Assembly (NCBI GenBank): GCA_036346225.1
Contig: JARFIW010001739.1
Location: 11,139,001-11,203,000 of the forward strand
From: Platerodrilus igneus
Lineage: Eukaryota > Arthropoda > Insecta > Coleoptera > Lycidae
DNA length: 64,000 bases
Reading direction: 5' to 3'
Part shown: piece after piece, positions 23,130 through 34,550 of the stretch
Position numbering within the stretch: the stretch's first letter is position 1
Layout of the letters: every line of letters starts with the position of its first letter
Translations under genes and position numbers: made by a program
Notes under the pieces: generated by a model
Databases searched by the model: none
What the model saw: only the letters and a program-made list of their open reading frames with translations
What the model was told of the DNA's origin: nothing

Positions 23130-24640
23130 TTATGAATAGTTCGTATTAATTTTTGAATGTGAGCATCTTTAATTGTATCCACTATTTTGGATTGTATAAT
23201 TTCCAAGCACCAATTCATTTTTCCTACATATTTACAGTCACGACTCCTAAATTAGTTAGATACAACTCTATGCCGTTTCATAAAATGAGCTTACTATTTC
23301 AGTACCCTGTAAACATGCTTTAACTTCTGGTCTGGCTGGTATTACTGTTATTGTCTCAAAATATGATTTATCATTTTCTCATGCATTTTTCAATTTCACT
23401 CATAATACTTCTAAGTTGCTGAATCATGTCTAAGACTCAATTGTTACTAACTTTATCAGTTGATAAAGGATTTTCGTATAGCATCACACTTTGAAGCGTC
23501 TAACCTTGTAACTTTTACTTTAGCTAATTTATGTTTTATAAACACATGTTTTCCACAGTCATTTGGTAAAGCTATTCAAGATTTTAGTATACAGCGTTGT
23601 ATCTCAAAGGCATTTTTTTTAGGCCATTTTACTTTTTATATCCATTTTACTATTATTGTCGTTTGTAATCCAACTTTTTAAGTAGCAAAAGTTTTTCCTA
23701 AACATTTGAACTTGGCTGTAGTGTTTTGCTAATATCCTGTTGATAACATTCCATTACTTTTGTTTTGGTATTGCTAGTTTTAATGCCTAAAGATTTATAA
23801 ATCTTTTTTTGTTTTGTTTAATACTATTTCTAATTCTGTTACGTGCTGAATTGGCTTTACGTTGCTTATTTTTATTTCAGGAGTGACGTAACAGTTAATT
23901 GGTGCAGCATCTAGCTTTCAGTGGTGCTGGTGATTTCTGTAAAAGCAAATATACTGCTCTTAGGGTTATACTTCTACTAAATACTCGTTTCGCTTACCTT
24001 GAATAGTCTTTAAGCTCCCTTGTTTATGTTTTGCCTTTGAGCACCAACCCACCTGAAAATACACAAATAAAGCCTACTCGAAAGGTGGGTGTTCTCAGTA
24101 ACGGTTTAGCGGTTATAACTGTTGCTGGAAGTTACTAGAGCCTCCTTTTCATTCTTGTCACCTCCTACTACTAGTTTACTAAAAACAGAAAGATACCACG
24201 TTGTTCCATTTCGTTTCTGTAACTATAATTTGACGTATAGTTCTATTTAAACCTTTATGCTCCAGTACTATTTACATGGTTATTTGCGATATTAGTAAAT
24301 TTGGCCTTTGTCAATCTTTACGGTTGCCTATTCGTCATCCTGTAGAATTTGTGTTAAATATTCAATTATAAAATTTAATGTACTTCAAATTTGCGATTAT
24401 AATTATCAGTAACAAAGGTTCAGTACATACATTCCTTCAATAGGTTTTATTAGTTCATGTAATTATAATTTAAATATGGCAAATTACCCTTTCAATACAA
24501 CATTAAAAGCTGGTATCTATTTATCAAAACACTTTCTTAGAAAATAGGATAATACGTTTAAAGATGGGGTTTTTCGATTGTTAAAGCATTTGTTTAAGAA
24601 ATACTACACGTATTTAAAGATGTGTATTATTACATGGGTT
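23130..24640. other. AT-rich non-coding stretch
   Basis: T-rich sequence with only short chance frames. No motif or repeat partner recognised. Confidence 0.35.
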
Positions 24641-24644
24641 TCCA

Positions 24645-24840
24645 GTTATCAGTTGTTGTCGACTTTCGAGTTTCTATGTGGATAATTGAATGCATGATTC
24701 TGATGGTGTCGGTTCCTTACTTGGAAGAGAATAAATTGGTAGTACAAGCGATCTCAAACGCTCCTTTGTTTTCAAAGAAGCTTGCGTTCATTTGTTGACA
24801 TGATGTAATGGGTTAGAAGACAAGTATCCACTTCGAATGA
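24645..24840 (+). repeat. Dispersed repeat E, copy 1
   Basis: Inverted copy at 33232-33435. Shared landmarks: TTTCGAGTTTC, ATGGTGTCGGTTCC, AATAAATTGGT and ATGTAATGGGTTAGAAGACA (20 bases, one or two differences). Identity unknown. Confidence 0.65.
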
Positions 24841-25237
24841 TGTAACAAATGCAATTTTCTGCTTTTTTAAAAATACACTTTGTTCCATACATCTATTCAA
24901 TAAATATTAAATTGCAATAGAAATAATACATTACGAATTCATACATAGCGTCCCATCTACACAAATAGCCAAAGTAAAATTCTAGAACTCTTCTATTTGT
25001 ATGTATCTTGATACAATTTCCCCCTTCCTGCGCGTAGATAGGATAAGCAACGTAGCCTCGTGGTCAAGCTCCATTTTGATATCAGCATGTAATCCGAATA
25101 CAGGTGTTAACGTAGGCCTGCAGGTTTTTTGATAAAACATGCCGTCCCAGAGGGAAGTAAGGTGTAGTCAACGGATACCATGGATTCATTTTTTGTTGTA
25201 ACATTGACCTAATATAGTCATAAATACAATTCTACGT

Positions 25238-25400
25238 GTAAGTTTTAAAGTCTTAAAGTTTTAAAGTTTTAAAATTATAAAAACTTAAAGTTCTAAAGTT
25301 TTAAAGTTGTATAGTTTTGGGGTTTTGAATGTTGCAAGTTATCAAGTATGAAGTTATAAAGTTTGTTTTACAGTTTCAACGTTTTAAGTATTAAAGTAAT
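25238..25400. repeat. Degenerate AAAGTTTT-type minisatellite
   Basis: About twenty imperfect copies of a 7-10-base unit of the form TTAAAGTT, with loss of order towards 25400. Confidence 0.6.
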
Positions 25401-25479
25401 AAGAATTATGAATTATATTAAACAACTGTTAACCGTATGGAAATTGGTTGAGCTTTAGATGCAGTTTCAAATGTTGCTA

Positions 25480-25620
25480 GGCAAGAGAGTGGAAATTTCC
25501 ACATATGATTGATTATGATTGAGGTCAAGCTCGGACACCTGCGTCAGCTGCGCGCAACCACATTTGTAAGTACGTAGATGTATAAAAAACTTCGGCCGCC
25601 AAGCAGATATTCAGCGGTAA
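25480..25620 (+). promoter_or_regulatory. Promoter-like region with kappaB-like palindrome and TATA box
   Basis: GGAAATTTCC at 25491-25500 fits the Rel/NF-kappaB consensus. An E-box CAGCTG lies near 25549. TATAAAAAAC starts at 25581 and TCAGCG, an initiator-like motif, lies 30 bases on at 25611, the normal spacing. A strong splice donor (G/GTAAGT) follows at 25617. No coding exon was found. It could be a host promoter or the promoter of an unrecognised LTR. Confidence 0.35.
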
Positions 25621-26260
25621 GTCATCCTCCATTTTATAACTGTATTCATTTTAAGGAACAATTATTTACGATGTGCAAATAATTTTTGAAGATTCTAAAT
25701 ATGTTTATTTAAAGTTGATACTCGAAATTTTTGTTAAAGTTTTAGGGTCATTTAAATTGATACACGTAATATTTAGTTCAAAATTTAATATTTGAAGAAT
25801 GCATAAATGTCGTTATTATTTTCAAGGTATTTCTATAAGATAGTTTTGAAGTTACAAGGTTATATTAAAATGTTTGCATAACTAAACATGTGATACGATA
25901 AGAATTGTTTGCCAAATTATAGTGCATAATATATTTTGACAGTACACCTGAAGTACAGCTTAATACCGACAATAAGTATTTTTTGACTTTTGATTCCATT
26001 AAATATATCTGTTAGAAATATAGTTCTATAATCTACAGAAATAATTTTTGAACATTTAACTTGATTCTTGTAAACTGAACAGGATCCTATTCAACTATCA
26101 TGATTTAATTGTAACATAAAAATGAAAATCATATATTTCTTATAAAGAACTAATGTAATTTATTCAACTAAAAATGTCCCATAAATATTCAGAGATTAAT
26201 GTTAAATTGTAATAAAGAAACTATTTTGAAGGTCTCCGTACAGATAACTTTATACAAACA

Positions 26261-26262
<2 letters not shown>

Positions 26263-26302
<40 letters not shown>
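26263..26302. repeat. (TA)n microsatellite
   Basis: Uninterrupted TA dinucleotides for about 40 bases. Confidence 0.95.
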
Positions 26303-26307
<5 letters not shown>

Positions 26308-26564
26308 TTAATAGAAAGAATAATAAGTTGTTATAAAGCTTTCTTTCTTTGAAGTCAGCAGTAATTGTCTTATAGGAGCAAACAATCACAAATATGAAAT
26401 TTTGGCATTGAAGAATGATATTATTAGTGTTGAATTTAAAAGTTTTTTTTTGAAGCATAATTTTGACTAGTTGATCTATTTATAATCTTTTTTTTTTGGT
26501 GATAAAGTGACTAGGCTCTAATGTAGCTCTAGTTTGAAAATGTTTAGATGTGGTTAAATTTTCA

Positions 26565-26610
26565 GATAGTACAAGATCGTCGTTCCCATTCCAGACAGCA
26601 GAGTCAAAAG
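26565..26610 (+). other. Possible small non-coding exon
   Basis: Bounded by a pyrimidine-rich acceptor ending TTTTCAG and the donor AAAA/GTAAGT. It could be a 5' UTR exon downstream of the promoter-like region at 25.5-25.6 kb. It encodes nothing recognisable, and the evidence is splice-site consensus only. Confidence 0.2.
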
Positions 26611-26714
26611 TAAGTATTTTTTATATATGTTGCTCGTCTTAAGTTTTTTTTTGTCTCCGAAGATTTCCGTATCTGATCTTCGGATAGATTCTTATTATAA
26701 CATTCATTAAAATA

Positions 26715-26880
26715 CGGTGGCGTCCAATAAAATTTATTTGTTTATCGTATACCATCCTACGACCCTAGCTCATAGCTCTGCCCTAAGTTGAAGAAGCTTA
26801 GCTGGCTGGAAGATCTCTTAAAGAGACCTTTTTTTCTCAAGGCCATTTAACATCCTTTTTACCCTGGACTTAAACGTCAA
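26715..26880 (+). repeat. Diverged dispersed repeat F, copy 1
   Basis: Resembles 48998-49155. Both begin GGTGGCGTCCA, share a GGCTCAGCTAACT/GAAGCTTAGCTGGCT region, and end in an ATTACCCTGG/TTTACCCTGG segment. Clearly diverged; family unknown. Confidence 0.5.
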
Positions 26881-27040
26881 ACAGGAACCTCTCGTAATCT
26901 ATCGACGCTCGGCCGCCTATAAGGTAGAGTAGACATACTATTTACCTTTTGGGGAATTTAGTATGTTACAATGAATTCTGTCGATTGCTAACTTATAGTA
27001 TAAACTTGGAAATAGCCGATTTTTTTTAATACGGACGATA

Positions 27041-27330
27041 TAATACCAGCTACTCATAACTGAGAATCCTTGGGAATTTCTGTGCTATGATGTGTTTGGT
27101 TATATTGAAAATTTTAAAATAAGTTGATTACCAAATAAGGCGGCCATTAAAATATTCTCGACGTGCTTTTGGAGGTAACTGCTGAACGTCTTGCTGAGCT
27201 ATATGATTAGATTTTCTTTGTCCATGTTTTCAGGTATTGAAATGAATTTTTGCTTCACCAGATCGTCGCTACGTGCCTACGGCGACCACTACCATTGCCG
27301 GAATATTTATTAATAATAGATTCGCGCCGA
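27041..27330 (+). repeat. Dispersed repeat C, copy 1
   Basis: Inverted, diverged copy at 31440-31778. Shared: TACTCATAACTGAG, GGTTATATTGAAAA, GTGCTTTTGGAGG, and a TTTTCAGG-like segment. It has only fragments of reading frame. Confidence 0.6.
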
Positions 27331-27660
27331 CTATAAAATTTTTCTCTTATACATTTCATTTTAAGGTTACTCTCCTGTTTGGGGTATATTTTGTTTGGGA
27401 AATTTATGTAGAAACAACCGGGTAAGATCTAGTTACTTTGATTTCATCTTAAAAATGTGCTCATGACATCAACCGCTTGTATTGTCATGTTTTGGAATAC
27501 ATTTTTCATAATTATTTTTTTCAGCTCCAACTTAAATGCATTTCAGCTAGGAGCAGTTTTAATTGCTGTGTTCACTATGACAAAAATGTTTTTTTAAGAG
27601 TTGTTTACATAGAGCAAGTATTTACTTTTACTTTATTAAGGAATATTTAAATACTGTACG

Positions 27661-28202
27661 AGTTATGTATCCCCCAATTATCTATATGTATTGAATATAT
27701 TGAATCTAATAGGAATTATTAGAAATTGTTAAATACAGTATAAGTTCATTGCAACAATGTAATACAAGGATAACCCAGAGAGGTTATCGACAGTTCATGA
27801 AAACGGACATGCAACTTTGCATCCGAGAGGGCAGTGATACTGCAGGTGGCAGGTCACAGGCGGTTAACATAGCGCAATTACTTAGAATTAAGATTGTTAC
27901 ATTGTAATAAAGTGTACAATTAAGAGAAACGCAGACATGAGATCTGCAAGTTCCCACAGCCGTGTGAGGGGCAGGTTATTATAAAAAGCCCGGGAGCTCA
28001 AAGCCCGGCAGTCAGTCTTCGAACTCCATACTTCGTTGTTCAAGCTACTCACCTTATTACAATTAATTAAATGTTTTTAAATTAAAGTTATTTTACAAGT
28101 TATTCAAAATTTCATGTTAATTTCTGTTTTAAGTTAAAATAAATTTGTTAAGAGTTTGGAATTGTTTTTAAAAACACCGCTCCAAAGGCCCGAACCTTAA
28201 CT
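27661..28202 (+). repeat. Solo LTR, errantivirus type (copy D1)
   Basis: 542 bp starting AGTTATG and ending TTAACT, flanked by the 4-base duplication TACG (27657-27660 and 28203-28206). LTRs with AGT...ACT ends and alternating pyrimidine-purine targets are characteristic of insect errantiviruses (the gypsy/ZAM group). A TATA box (TTATAAAAAG) near 27979 and CAGTCAGTC about 30 bases later look like a core promoter. No internal region follows, so it is a solo LTR. Confidence 0.78.
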
Positions 28203-28559
28203 TACGTAGTAACTAAAGGACCGTAAACGGTTCATTACATATTTGCGTGATTTTTTTTTTGTTTGGTGATTAATAGAAGGTATTATTATATTTTAGCAGA
28301 GATTTCTGTTAAGCTATGTAAATTCTCCGCGGTATTATAGTTGATTGTTATTTTCTCCACAGGTGGATTTTTCTTTTTAAACTTTGTCATTTGTTTTTGA
28401 AGTTTTGTACATAAATACATGAAGACTTCCTTATTCTTTCTGTGTGACCCTCCCCGCTTTACAACATCTTTAGCTAGCACGGCATTAATTCTTTCGATTC
28501 CCCTTGTTTTTGTTATGATATTCGGTGCAAGCTACTGTTACTTTGCTTACTGTACTTTA

Positions 28560-28605
28560 CTTTTTTCTTCGCACGAATTACCGTAACATAAAATTTTGGC
28601 TGTAA
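28560..28605 (+). repeat. Gypsy LTR end with PBS remnant
   Basis: ACCGTAACA followed by TAAAATTTTGGC reproduces the LTR-end, spacer and PBS-start arrangement seen at 16933-16950. It is on the plus strand while the neighbouring gag is on the minus strand. PBS identity is lost after TGGC. Confidence 0.45.
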
Positions 28606-29299
28606 GAGTATCAACATTAAAAAAGGGAACAGAATGAAATAAAACTTCAGTTATGTTAGATAAAGGAACACAAGCAGGTAACACTCTTTTAGCATTAGAT
28701 AAAAGAACAGAATAAAGTAGAGCTTCATCCACAATAGGATTCGCTTACTCGACAACAGCAGATAAACGAACAAAATCGGATAAAACTTCCTCACAACAAT
28801 AACAGACCTTATAGATACTGGTTGACTAGCCTCAACAGGACTTCCTTTGTCAGTATTATTAGTTATCGTCACGTCAAATACGTCTGCTATTGCAGACGCG
28901 ACAGGAATTTCTTTGGTAGTATTATTTAAGGCAGCAGGAACGAACTCTTTAGTTGTTATCAGTAAGTTACTAGTTTGAATTATTGGCTCCATTGGTTGAG
29001 GAGACAATCTGAGGTGGAAGTCAATACATATGACCCGTTTGATCATCTTTTGAACAACTAGGGAGAGAAGAAATATGCTTCCTATTAGAAAGTGTTCGGT
29101 GAGTAGGGCCGTGACGGTCATAGAAATCAATGGTATCTTCCGAAGACTCACATGCTTGAAAGGGTATGCTATAGTGGTAGTAAGACGAAGAGGAGGAGGT
29201 ACAGTGAAGGACATAGAATTAAAGACAGAATAAATTTGGTTCCTACAGCTAAAAATAGAAATCTGAGTATTGTTCGAAGACATATTTGCCAAAGAAAAG

Positions 29300-30210
29300 T
29301 ATGTCTTGGTAGTAGTAGGATAACAATTCGAACAGTTGCATCCAGTAACACCCTTATGCCTGCAACTCTAATAATGGAATACTTGAGGACGAGTACAATG
29401 TGTCGACACCTAACCAAATTGGTCGCAATTGGAGCATGTAACCTGGCGAGTAGAGGTAGACACAGGAATAGGAACAGAAGAAATATTCAATCTAACTGTA
29501 AGTGTAGTTCGAACAAACACCGGAGCTGAAGCACAATGTTTAGAAAAAGAAGTAGTGTAGAAGAAGAAGTAGAAATAAATTCAACGTACATGCCACATAA
29601 CCTGTAAGGTATTCCGACGGACCCATAGTTCTTTGATAAATTTCGCGCATTAATTGGATCATCGTAGTCCGCAAGTGGAGAAGCAGATTTGAGCATACGT
29701 ACAATGCCAGACTAAGAATGTACGCTATCGTTATTAATCCCATATAATAACAAGGCTCGTCGGACAAAATTTCGAAGGCGGAAGTAAATAATTGGTGAGA
29801 AGGTACCCCTCTAGAGAAACATAACTCAAATGTGTGCACGAGAGAAATCCATTAAATATTACTCGCCAGAAAAATTTACACAAAGTTTGGAAACTGCGAT
29901 ACTTTTAGTAAAAGTACGGGACCTAGTAGAGCAATCGGCTCAGACTTACCCTTGGAACTAATCTGACCAGCGGTAGTTCCCAGTGTACTTGGAGATGCAG
30001 TAACAGGACAAAACTTTTTGATTTTGTGTCGAACAGGCTGCGGACACCATGTAAAGTAAGTAGCAATTGTTGCCGTTTTAATCTTCTTGGCTTCTTTGGA
30101 GGTCAACTTTTGGCAACGTGTTCGATATGTAACGCGTTTAAATAGGGGAGAGGATTTATCCCCATTAAAGGTATCAAACGAATCTTGCAATTCCTGTAGC
30201 GCCACTTTAG
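29300..30210 (-). pseudogene. gag: Gypsy-4 gag remnant
   Basis: Minus-strand frames, broken by several shifts, follow the Gag of the other copies. Near 30150-29900 there is a lysine-rich segment, near 29810 a SRGVPSHQLFTSAFEILSDE segment, and near 29650 LMREIYQRTMG...SEYLTGYVAC, which aligns with the equivalent region of Gypsy-2. The zinc knuckles lie at about 29440-29330: CSNCDQFG then a stop in place of the histidine, and a second knuckle with RHKGVTGCNC. The second knuckle again lacks histidine. Confidence 0.65.
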
Positions 30211-31439
30211 TCAGTGCCTGTTTCGACTCAAAATCGACCTATGTAGGTGTTCGGTGGTTCGAGAATGTAGCTCAGTGGTTCAGGATTGAGTGGTTGGAAG
30301 TAATCAACGGTATGATCACATTCACAACCGCGTGTACGTGAAAAGAACTGTTTGTTGAACGAGGAGGTCACGGTAGACCTAATTTAAACGAGTTGCCTTC
30401 ACACTACTGATGTAATGCAAGCCAGAGGAGTGGACTTACGAAGCTTGCTGTGATTAATAACACTGACATACAAAAATAATAATAAATTTATTAATAACTG
30501 AACACCAATGTTACAATTTACAATTGCGGGAGCGCGTTTTTTAAATGCTTACTCTTTCGCGGTCTAACAACTTCTCTTAGCTTTAACACTGCCCAGAGGT
30601 GGGGCGAGACTCGTTGTGGCGCGCAGGCCGTCTCAATCAAATGTTTGTAAATATACATATTCCTACTCGTGTCGTAACAGTAGGAAATAAAAAAGCGTTT
30701 ACTCCTGTTCCATCCGGAGAGCACCCTGAATGTTCTGGTGTAAATTTGTCTCATTATCAGAACCTGGTGAGGACAATTTATATTGTAACTTGGGCTTGTG
30801 CAGTCTATTGGTGTCAATCCGCCAGTGTGCCATTTTGAATAAGAATAATTAAAAAAGTGGAAGAAAAGTAACTAAATGCTAACCGCAACCCAATAAGAAC
30901 TCAACAAAAAAATTACTGCGAATCACAAAACAACTTAAATTATACCCGACGGAAAAAATCGAAATCCAAGCCAAGCCATAAATAATAAAAAAATAGATAA
31001 ATATTAAAATATTAGTTTTTCAGAATTTCTTGACAAATCTATTATTCATTGAAATACATAGGTTTGCGCGCGAAAGAAATTTTTCAAAATCAGCAGTTAT
31101 TAACAGCTAATTCTTTCGAAGATATTAACTATATAACTAAAAAAATCGGCTAAAACAAAAAAATTATCGAGAATCATCAGGAAGTACAATAAATTTCTTA
31201 TCAAATGTTGAAACCAACAATAAAAATTAGCAAAAAATGGTATCTTTCATATCGTTCTATCTTATACTTTAAACAGATTAATGTTAAATACACACACACA
31301 TACCTGGTCTTTCACAATCTATAATTATTCAGTAGCTTAATAGTATTGAAAATTTAACAATAAAATATGTAGTCTCTAGATCGTAGTTAATATGACATAC
31401 GAAATTTTCTGCTACAAAAAACTGCAAACTCGACTTATT

Positions 31440-31778
31440 CTTATCCAATCAATGTACGACCGTAAGTTGTTTCCCCACTATTTGCCGTTGCTGTGCGCAA
31501 CATTTCAGCCACCTTAGCTGCGTTTTGAAAACCGACTTTTGGCCAGGTGGATTGCAAAAATATTTCAATATGCGGCGATGCAAAATCCAATTTGTCCTGA
31601 AAACCTAAACAAAGGAAATCCAATCTAGTTAGGCAAGGCGTTCTGCATTTGCCTCCAAAAGCACCTCAAGAATATTTCAATGGCCGGTTTATCTGATAAT
31701 GATGTTATTTCAAAGTTTTCAATATAACCAAATTCAACAGTACTGAAATTTCCGAGGATCCTCAGTTATGAGTAACTT
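31440..31778 (-). repeat. Dispersed repeat C, copy 2
   Basis: Inverted partner of 27041-27330. A 60-codon open frame on the minus strand (31623-31441) lies within it, without recognised motif. It separates the Gypsy-4 LTR from gag, where the LTR end and PBS would be expected. Confidence 0.55.
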
Positions 31779-31937
31779 GAAAGCAAGGATGAACCGGGCT
31801 CAATCGGCTAGTGGGCGGGGTTTTATAGCTATAAGTAAGTAAAGGAGAGCCTGAAAAAATAGAAAAAAAATATAAACACTCACTCATTCACGTTCAGAAC
31901 AAAACATACAACGGCAAAGAAAGAACTTATAATTAAA

Positions 31938-31997
<60 letters not shown>

Positions 31998-33169
31998 CAG
32001 TATTCCCAAACCCAACCCCAATAAAAGTCAATATCCCCAATTTACATATTACATTATGAGAAACCCTTAAACATTCAAAAAAAATTACCCATGAAAATGG
32101 CGAGCTGTAGTTTTTAGGTAATTACCCCCCTGACAGTAATTACAAAAAAGAAAAACAAACGCAAACCTAAAAACCATAGCTCTAGATCATCGTAAATATA
32201 AACTTAAACTAAATTTACAAACATAATGGCAACAACATTTTCAAATGTGCTAGCAAGTCTTTAAACCGTTTTTACATTGATAAGTAGTATATTTTTAGTG
32301 ATTTATAACCAAATAGTAAAGGATTAATAAAAAAAAGCAGTAAGTACCAAAATAGTTCAATAATTTTCGTAAAGAATTAAATTTAGAAAGGCCATCTATC
32401 AACGGTAAAACACCAGGTGTTCTGGTTCCGAAGTCAGAAGTGCATACAAAAAAAAAACAAAAAAAACTCACCCTCGAGTTACTGGCATCAGGATGGAACC
32501 AGTCGCTGGTCTACGTCTGCGAGTAGGCAGGCTTACGCCCAGGCAGAGCGCATTTCAGCTGGCATTCCCAGACCAAGTGATAACTCAATGGATTAACGTG
32601 TCCCCGCAGGAAGCTACAATAATTACGAACAATAAATTAATTTAATGGAGCCGAAAAGAATTGTTTTATACAAACTCTATATACTCACCACGCTATATAA
32701 TGCGAGCCAGAAATTTGCATAAAGAAAACGAACGAAGCCAAACAGAACGTGTTTTCTGGTTGCTAGTCAAACAGCAAATGAATTGTTACATTTGTGTAGT
32801 TACAGCACTAAAGTTCAAGGAAATAAAACAGGAAAACCCTAATTTTATTGAAATAATGTCGCCAAAATCTTTAAAAAGGGAAAACACACAAGCATTAATT
32901 ATTGAAATACTTGGAAAGTCGCATATCTAATTAGTGCGTAAATTTCACGGTACGAAATTCTTAGAAAGGATATTTATTTTTCTAATGAGCAGAAAGATTT
33001 ATCAACTAACATAGGTAGGATGTTTATTATTAATTACAATACAAATTTTAATACACGAAAGGGTTATATTTAATTTACGGAATAAATTTTTGCGTTTAAC
33101 GCCAAAGGAACTAAAGGTGAAAATTATTACATATAAACTAATCAATTAGTTACGAAAATGAACGTAACA
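31779..33169 (-). repeat. Gypsy-4 LTR
   Basis: Begins TGTTACGTTCATTTT on the minus strand at 33169, as does the Gypsy-2 LTR (TGTTACGTTTATTTT). It contains the CTCGAGGGTGAGT segment (near 32475), also present near 38828 and 61380. It reaches the GATTGAGCCCGGTT motif near 31795. The last 60-90 bases and PBS are missing at the repeat C junction. A (TA)n tract lies inside it at 31942-31992. Confidence 0.65.
31942..31992. repeat. (TA)n microsatellite
   Basis: Uninterrupted TA dinucleotides for about 50 bases, inside the Gypsy-4 LTR. Confidence 0.95.
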
Positions 33170-33231
33170 AATATCCTCGGCAATAAATAAAATCGAACAT
33201 TTTTAAGTTTGTACTATGAGTTGGTAATTGA

Positions 33232-33435
33232 CAGAATCCATTCGGACCAGATACCTGTCTTCTAACCCATTACATCATATCAACAAACCAACGCAAGCTT
33301 CTTAGAAAAAAAGAAAGTACAGTTGAGAGCGCTCGTACCACCAATTTATTCTTTTCAAGTCAGGAACCGACACCATCAGAATAATGCATTCGATTTTCCA
33401 CAAAAGAAACTCGAAAGCCCGAAACAATTGATAAC
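33232..33435 (-). repeat. Dispersed repeat E, copy 2
   Basis: Reverse-complement partner of 24645-24840, with about 85-90% identity by eye over the best part. Confidence 0.65.
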
Positions 33436-33439
33436 GAGA

Positions 33440-34330
33440 AACTAATATGTTGCGCCTCTTAGCAAAATTAAAAGGTTGGGCTAGGGAGCAAAAGCAATGT
33501 AGTAGACAGTTCGGTAATAGTATAAAGCAAAAGAAAATTTGTTTGCGAAAACTTAGAGATTAGCAAAAACAGAAAAATTAAGTTACATTAGGCTTGAAAG
33601 GTCAATATAGACTAATAGGATGAACCAAAAAATTTTGCTTAAGAAAATTACATGAAACACAAAAAAAGTCAAAGAACTTTTATGCGGCTCAAAATACCAG
33701 CATTCCGGACCAAATCTAGAAGTAAAGGACATAGGAAACGAAAAAGTAGAAAGTAGCAGTCATCGAGGACAAAGATGAAATGACCTAACACTGAGTCGTA
33801 GGAGGACGGATATCTGTGATAAAGAAACAGTAAAGTTTTCAACCTCAAGAAAAGAAATTGGTTTCGCGCGAAAAACCAAAAAGTAAGAAAAGGAACGAGG
33901 AGGAAAACCAACAATAGAAGCCAAAACGAGACAATAACCGTCAAGCCTCTAAGTCATCAAGGGAACGACAAGAATGCTGGATAGAAAAAATTCAGCTACT
34001 TCAAGCTGTGATAACAAAGAATTGCATTAAATGAAGAACTGAAAAAAAGAATGGCTATCTAGGTCGACTAAGTGGTGGTTTGCGTAGAAAAGAAAAAGGT
34101 TTAGAAAGCACCTACCACAGGAAGTGGATCGAATAGTTCCGTAAAGTCCGTATGAGAACTAACACTAAAAAAACCAGCAGAAGGATAGGGAAAGCAAGGT
34201 GGATCGAAAGAAACGGAGAAGTAAAACTTAAACAAAAAACAGAAAGCAGCACCAAAACTGCAAGAAGAGGGCAGAACAAAAAAAGTAAGAACAAAAGAAG
34301 ATATGTGTGAGTGGATGTGTGTATGTGTGT
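33440..34330. other. A-rich non-coding stretch
   Basis: Purine-rich sequence producing T/F/L-rich chance frames on the minus strand. Nothing recognised. Confidence 0.35.
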
Positions 34331-34550
34331 CGAACCGCTTTAGTCGCCTCTCACAACAGGCAGATTGTATCGTGGGTTCTATTCCGGACCTATACGGGAG
34401 GTAAAAGGAGAGAATGAAATAAAAGAGAATCAAGCAGAAATGTGTGTGTGTAAGAGGTGTGTGTGTACCTGTTGGATCGCTTTAGTGACCTCTTACGACA
34501 GGCAAGTCTTACCGTCGGACTATTCTAATCCGGACCCACACAGAGTTGGG
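34331..34550 (-). repeat. Tandem pair of a dispersed short module
   Basis: Two units at 34331-34402 and 34470-34548, each with a GCCTCTYACRACAGGCA segment followed by a TATTCYRRTCCGGACC-like segment, separated by a TG-rich run. The same module occurs as a pair at 44645-44893 in the other orientation. I recall similar modules from 3' ends of arthropod retroelements but cannot name the family. Confidence 0.65.

Larger units (their letters stand above)
28650..33169 (-). mobile_element. Gypsy-4: decayed Gypsy element (LTR and gag)
   Basis: Minus-strand order: LTR (33169-31779), an inserted or substituted repeat C (31778-31440), leader, then gag homology down to a protease-like region near 28650. 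The LTR shares the motif around GAGCCCGG with the other copies, and the gag shares the zinc knuckles. No pol and no second LTR were found. The boundaries at the pol side are a guess. Confidence 0.6.

Noticed and set aside
23460..23681. A 73-codon phenylalanine-rich frame
   Set aside because: Composition matches random T-rich DNA.
25238..25400. Interstitial telomeric repeat
   Set aside because: Units are TTAAAGTT-like, not TTAGG, and poorly ordered.
28286..28480. A lysine-rich 64-codon minus-strand frame
   Set aside because: Low complexity, no motif, and located in decayed LTR sequence.
34101..34433. Minus-strand hydrophobic frames that might be membrane proteins
   Set aside because: Caused by A-rich sequence on the plus strand; no start context, splice sites or motif support.
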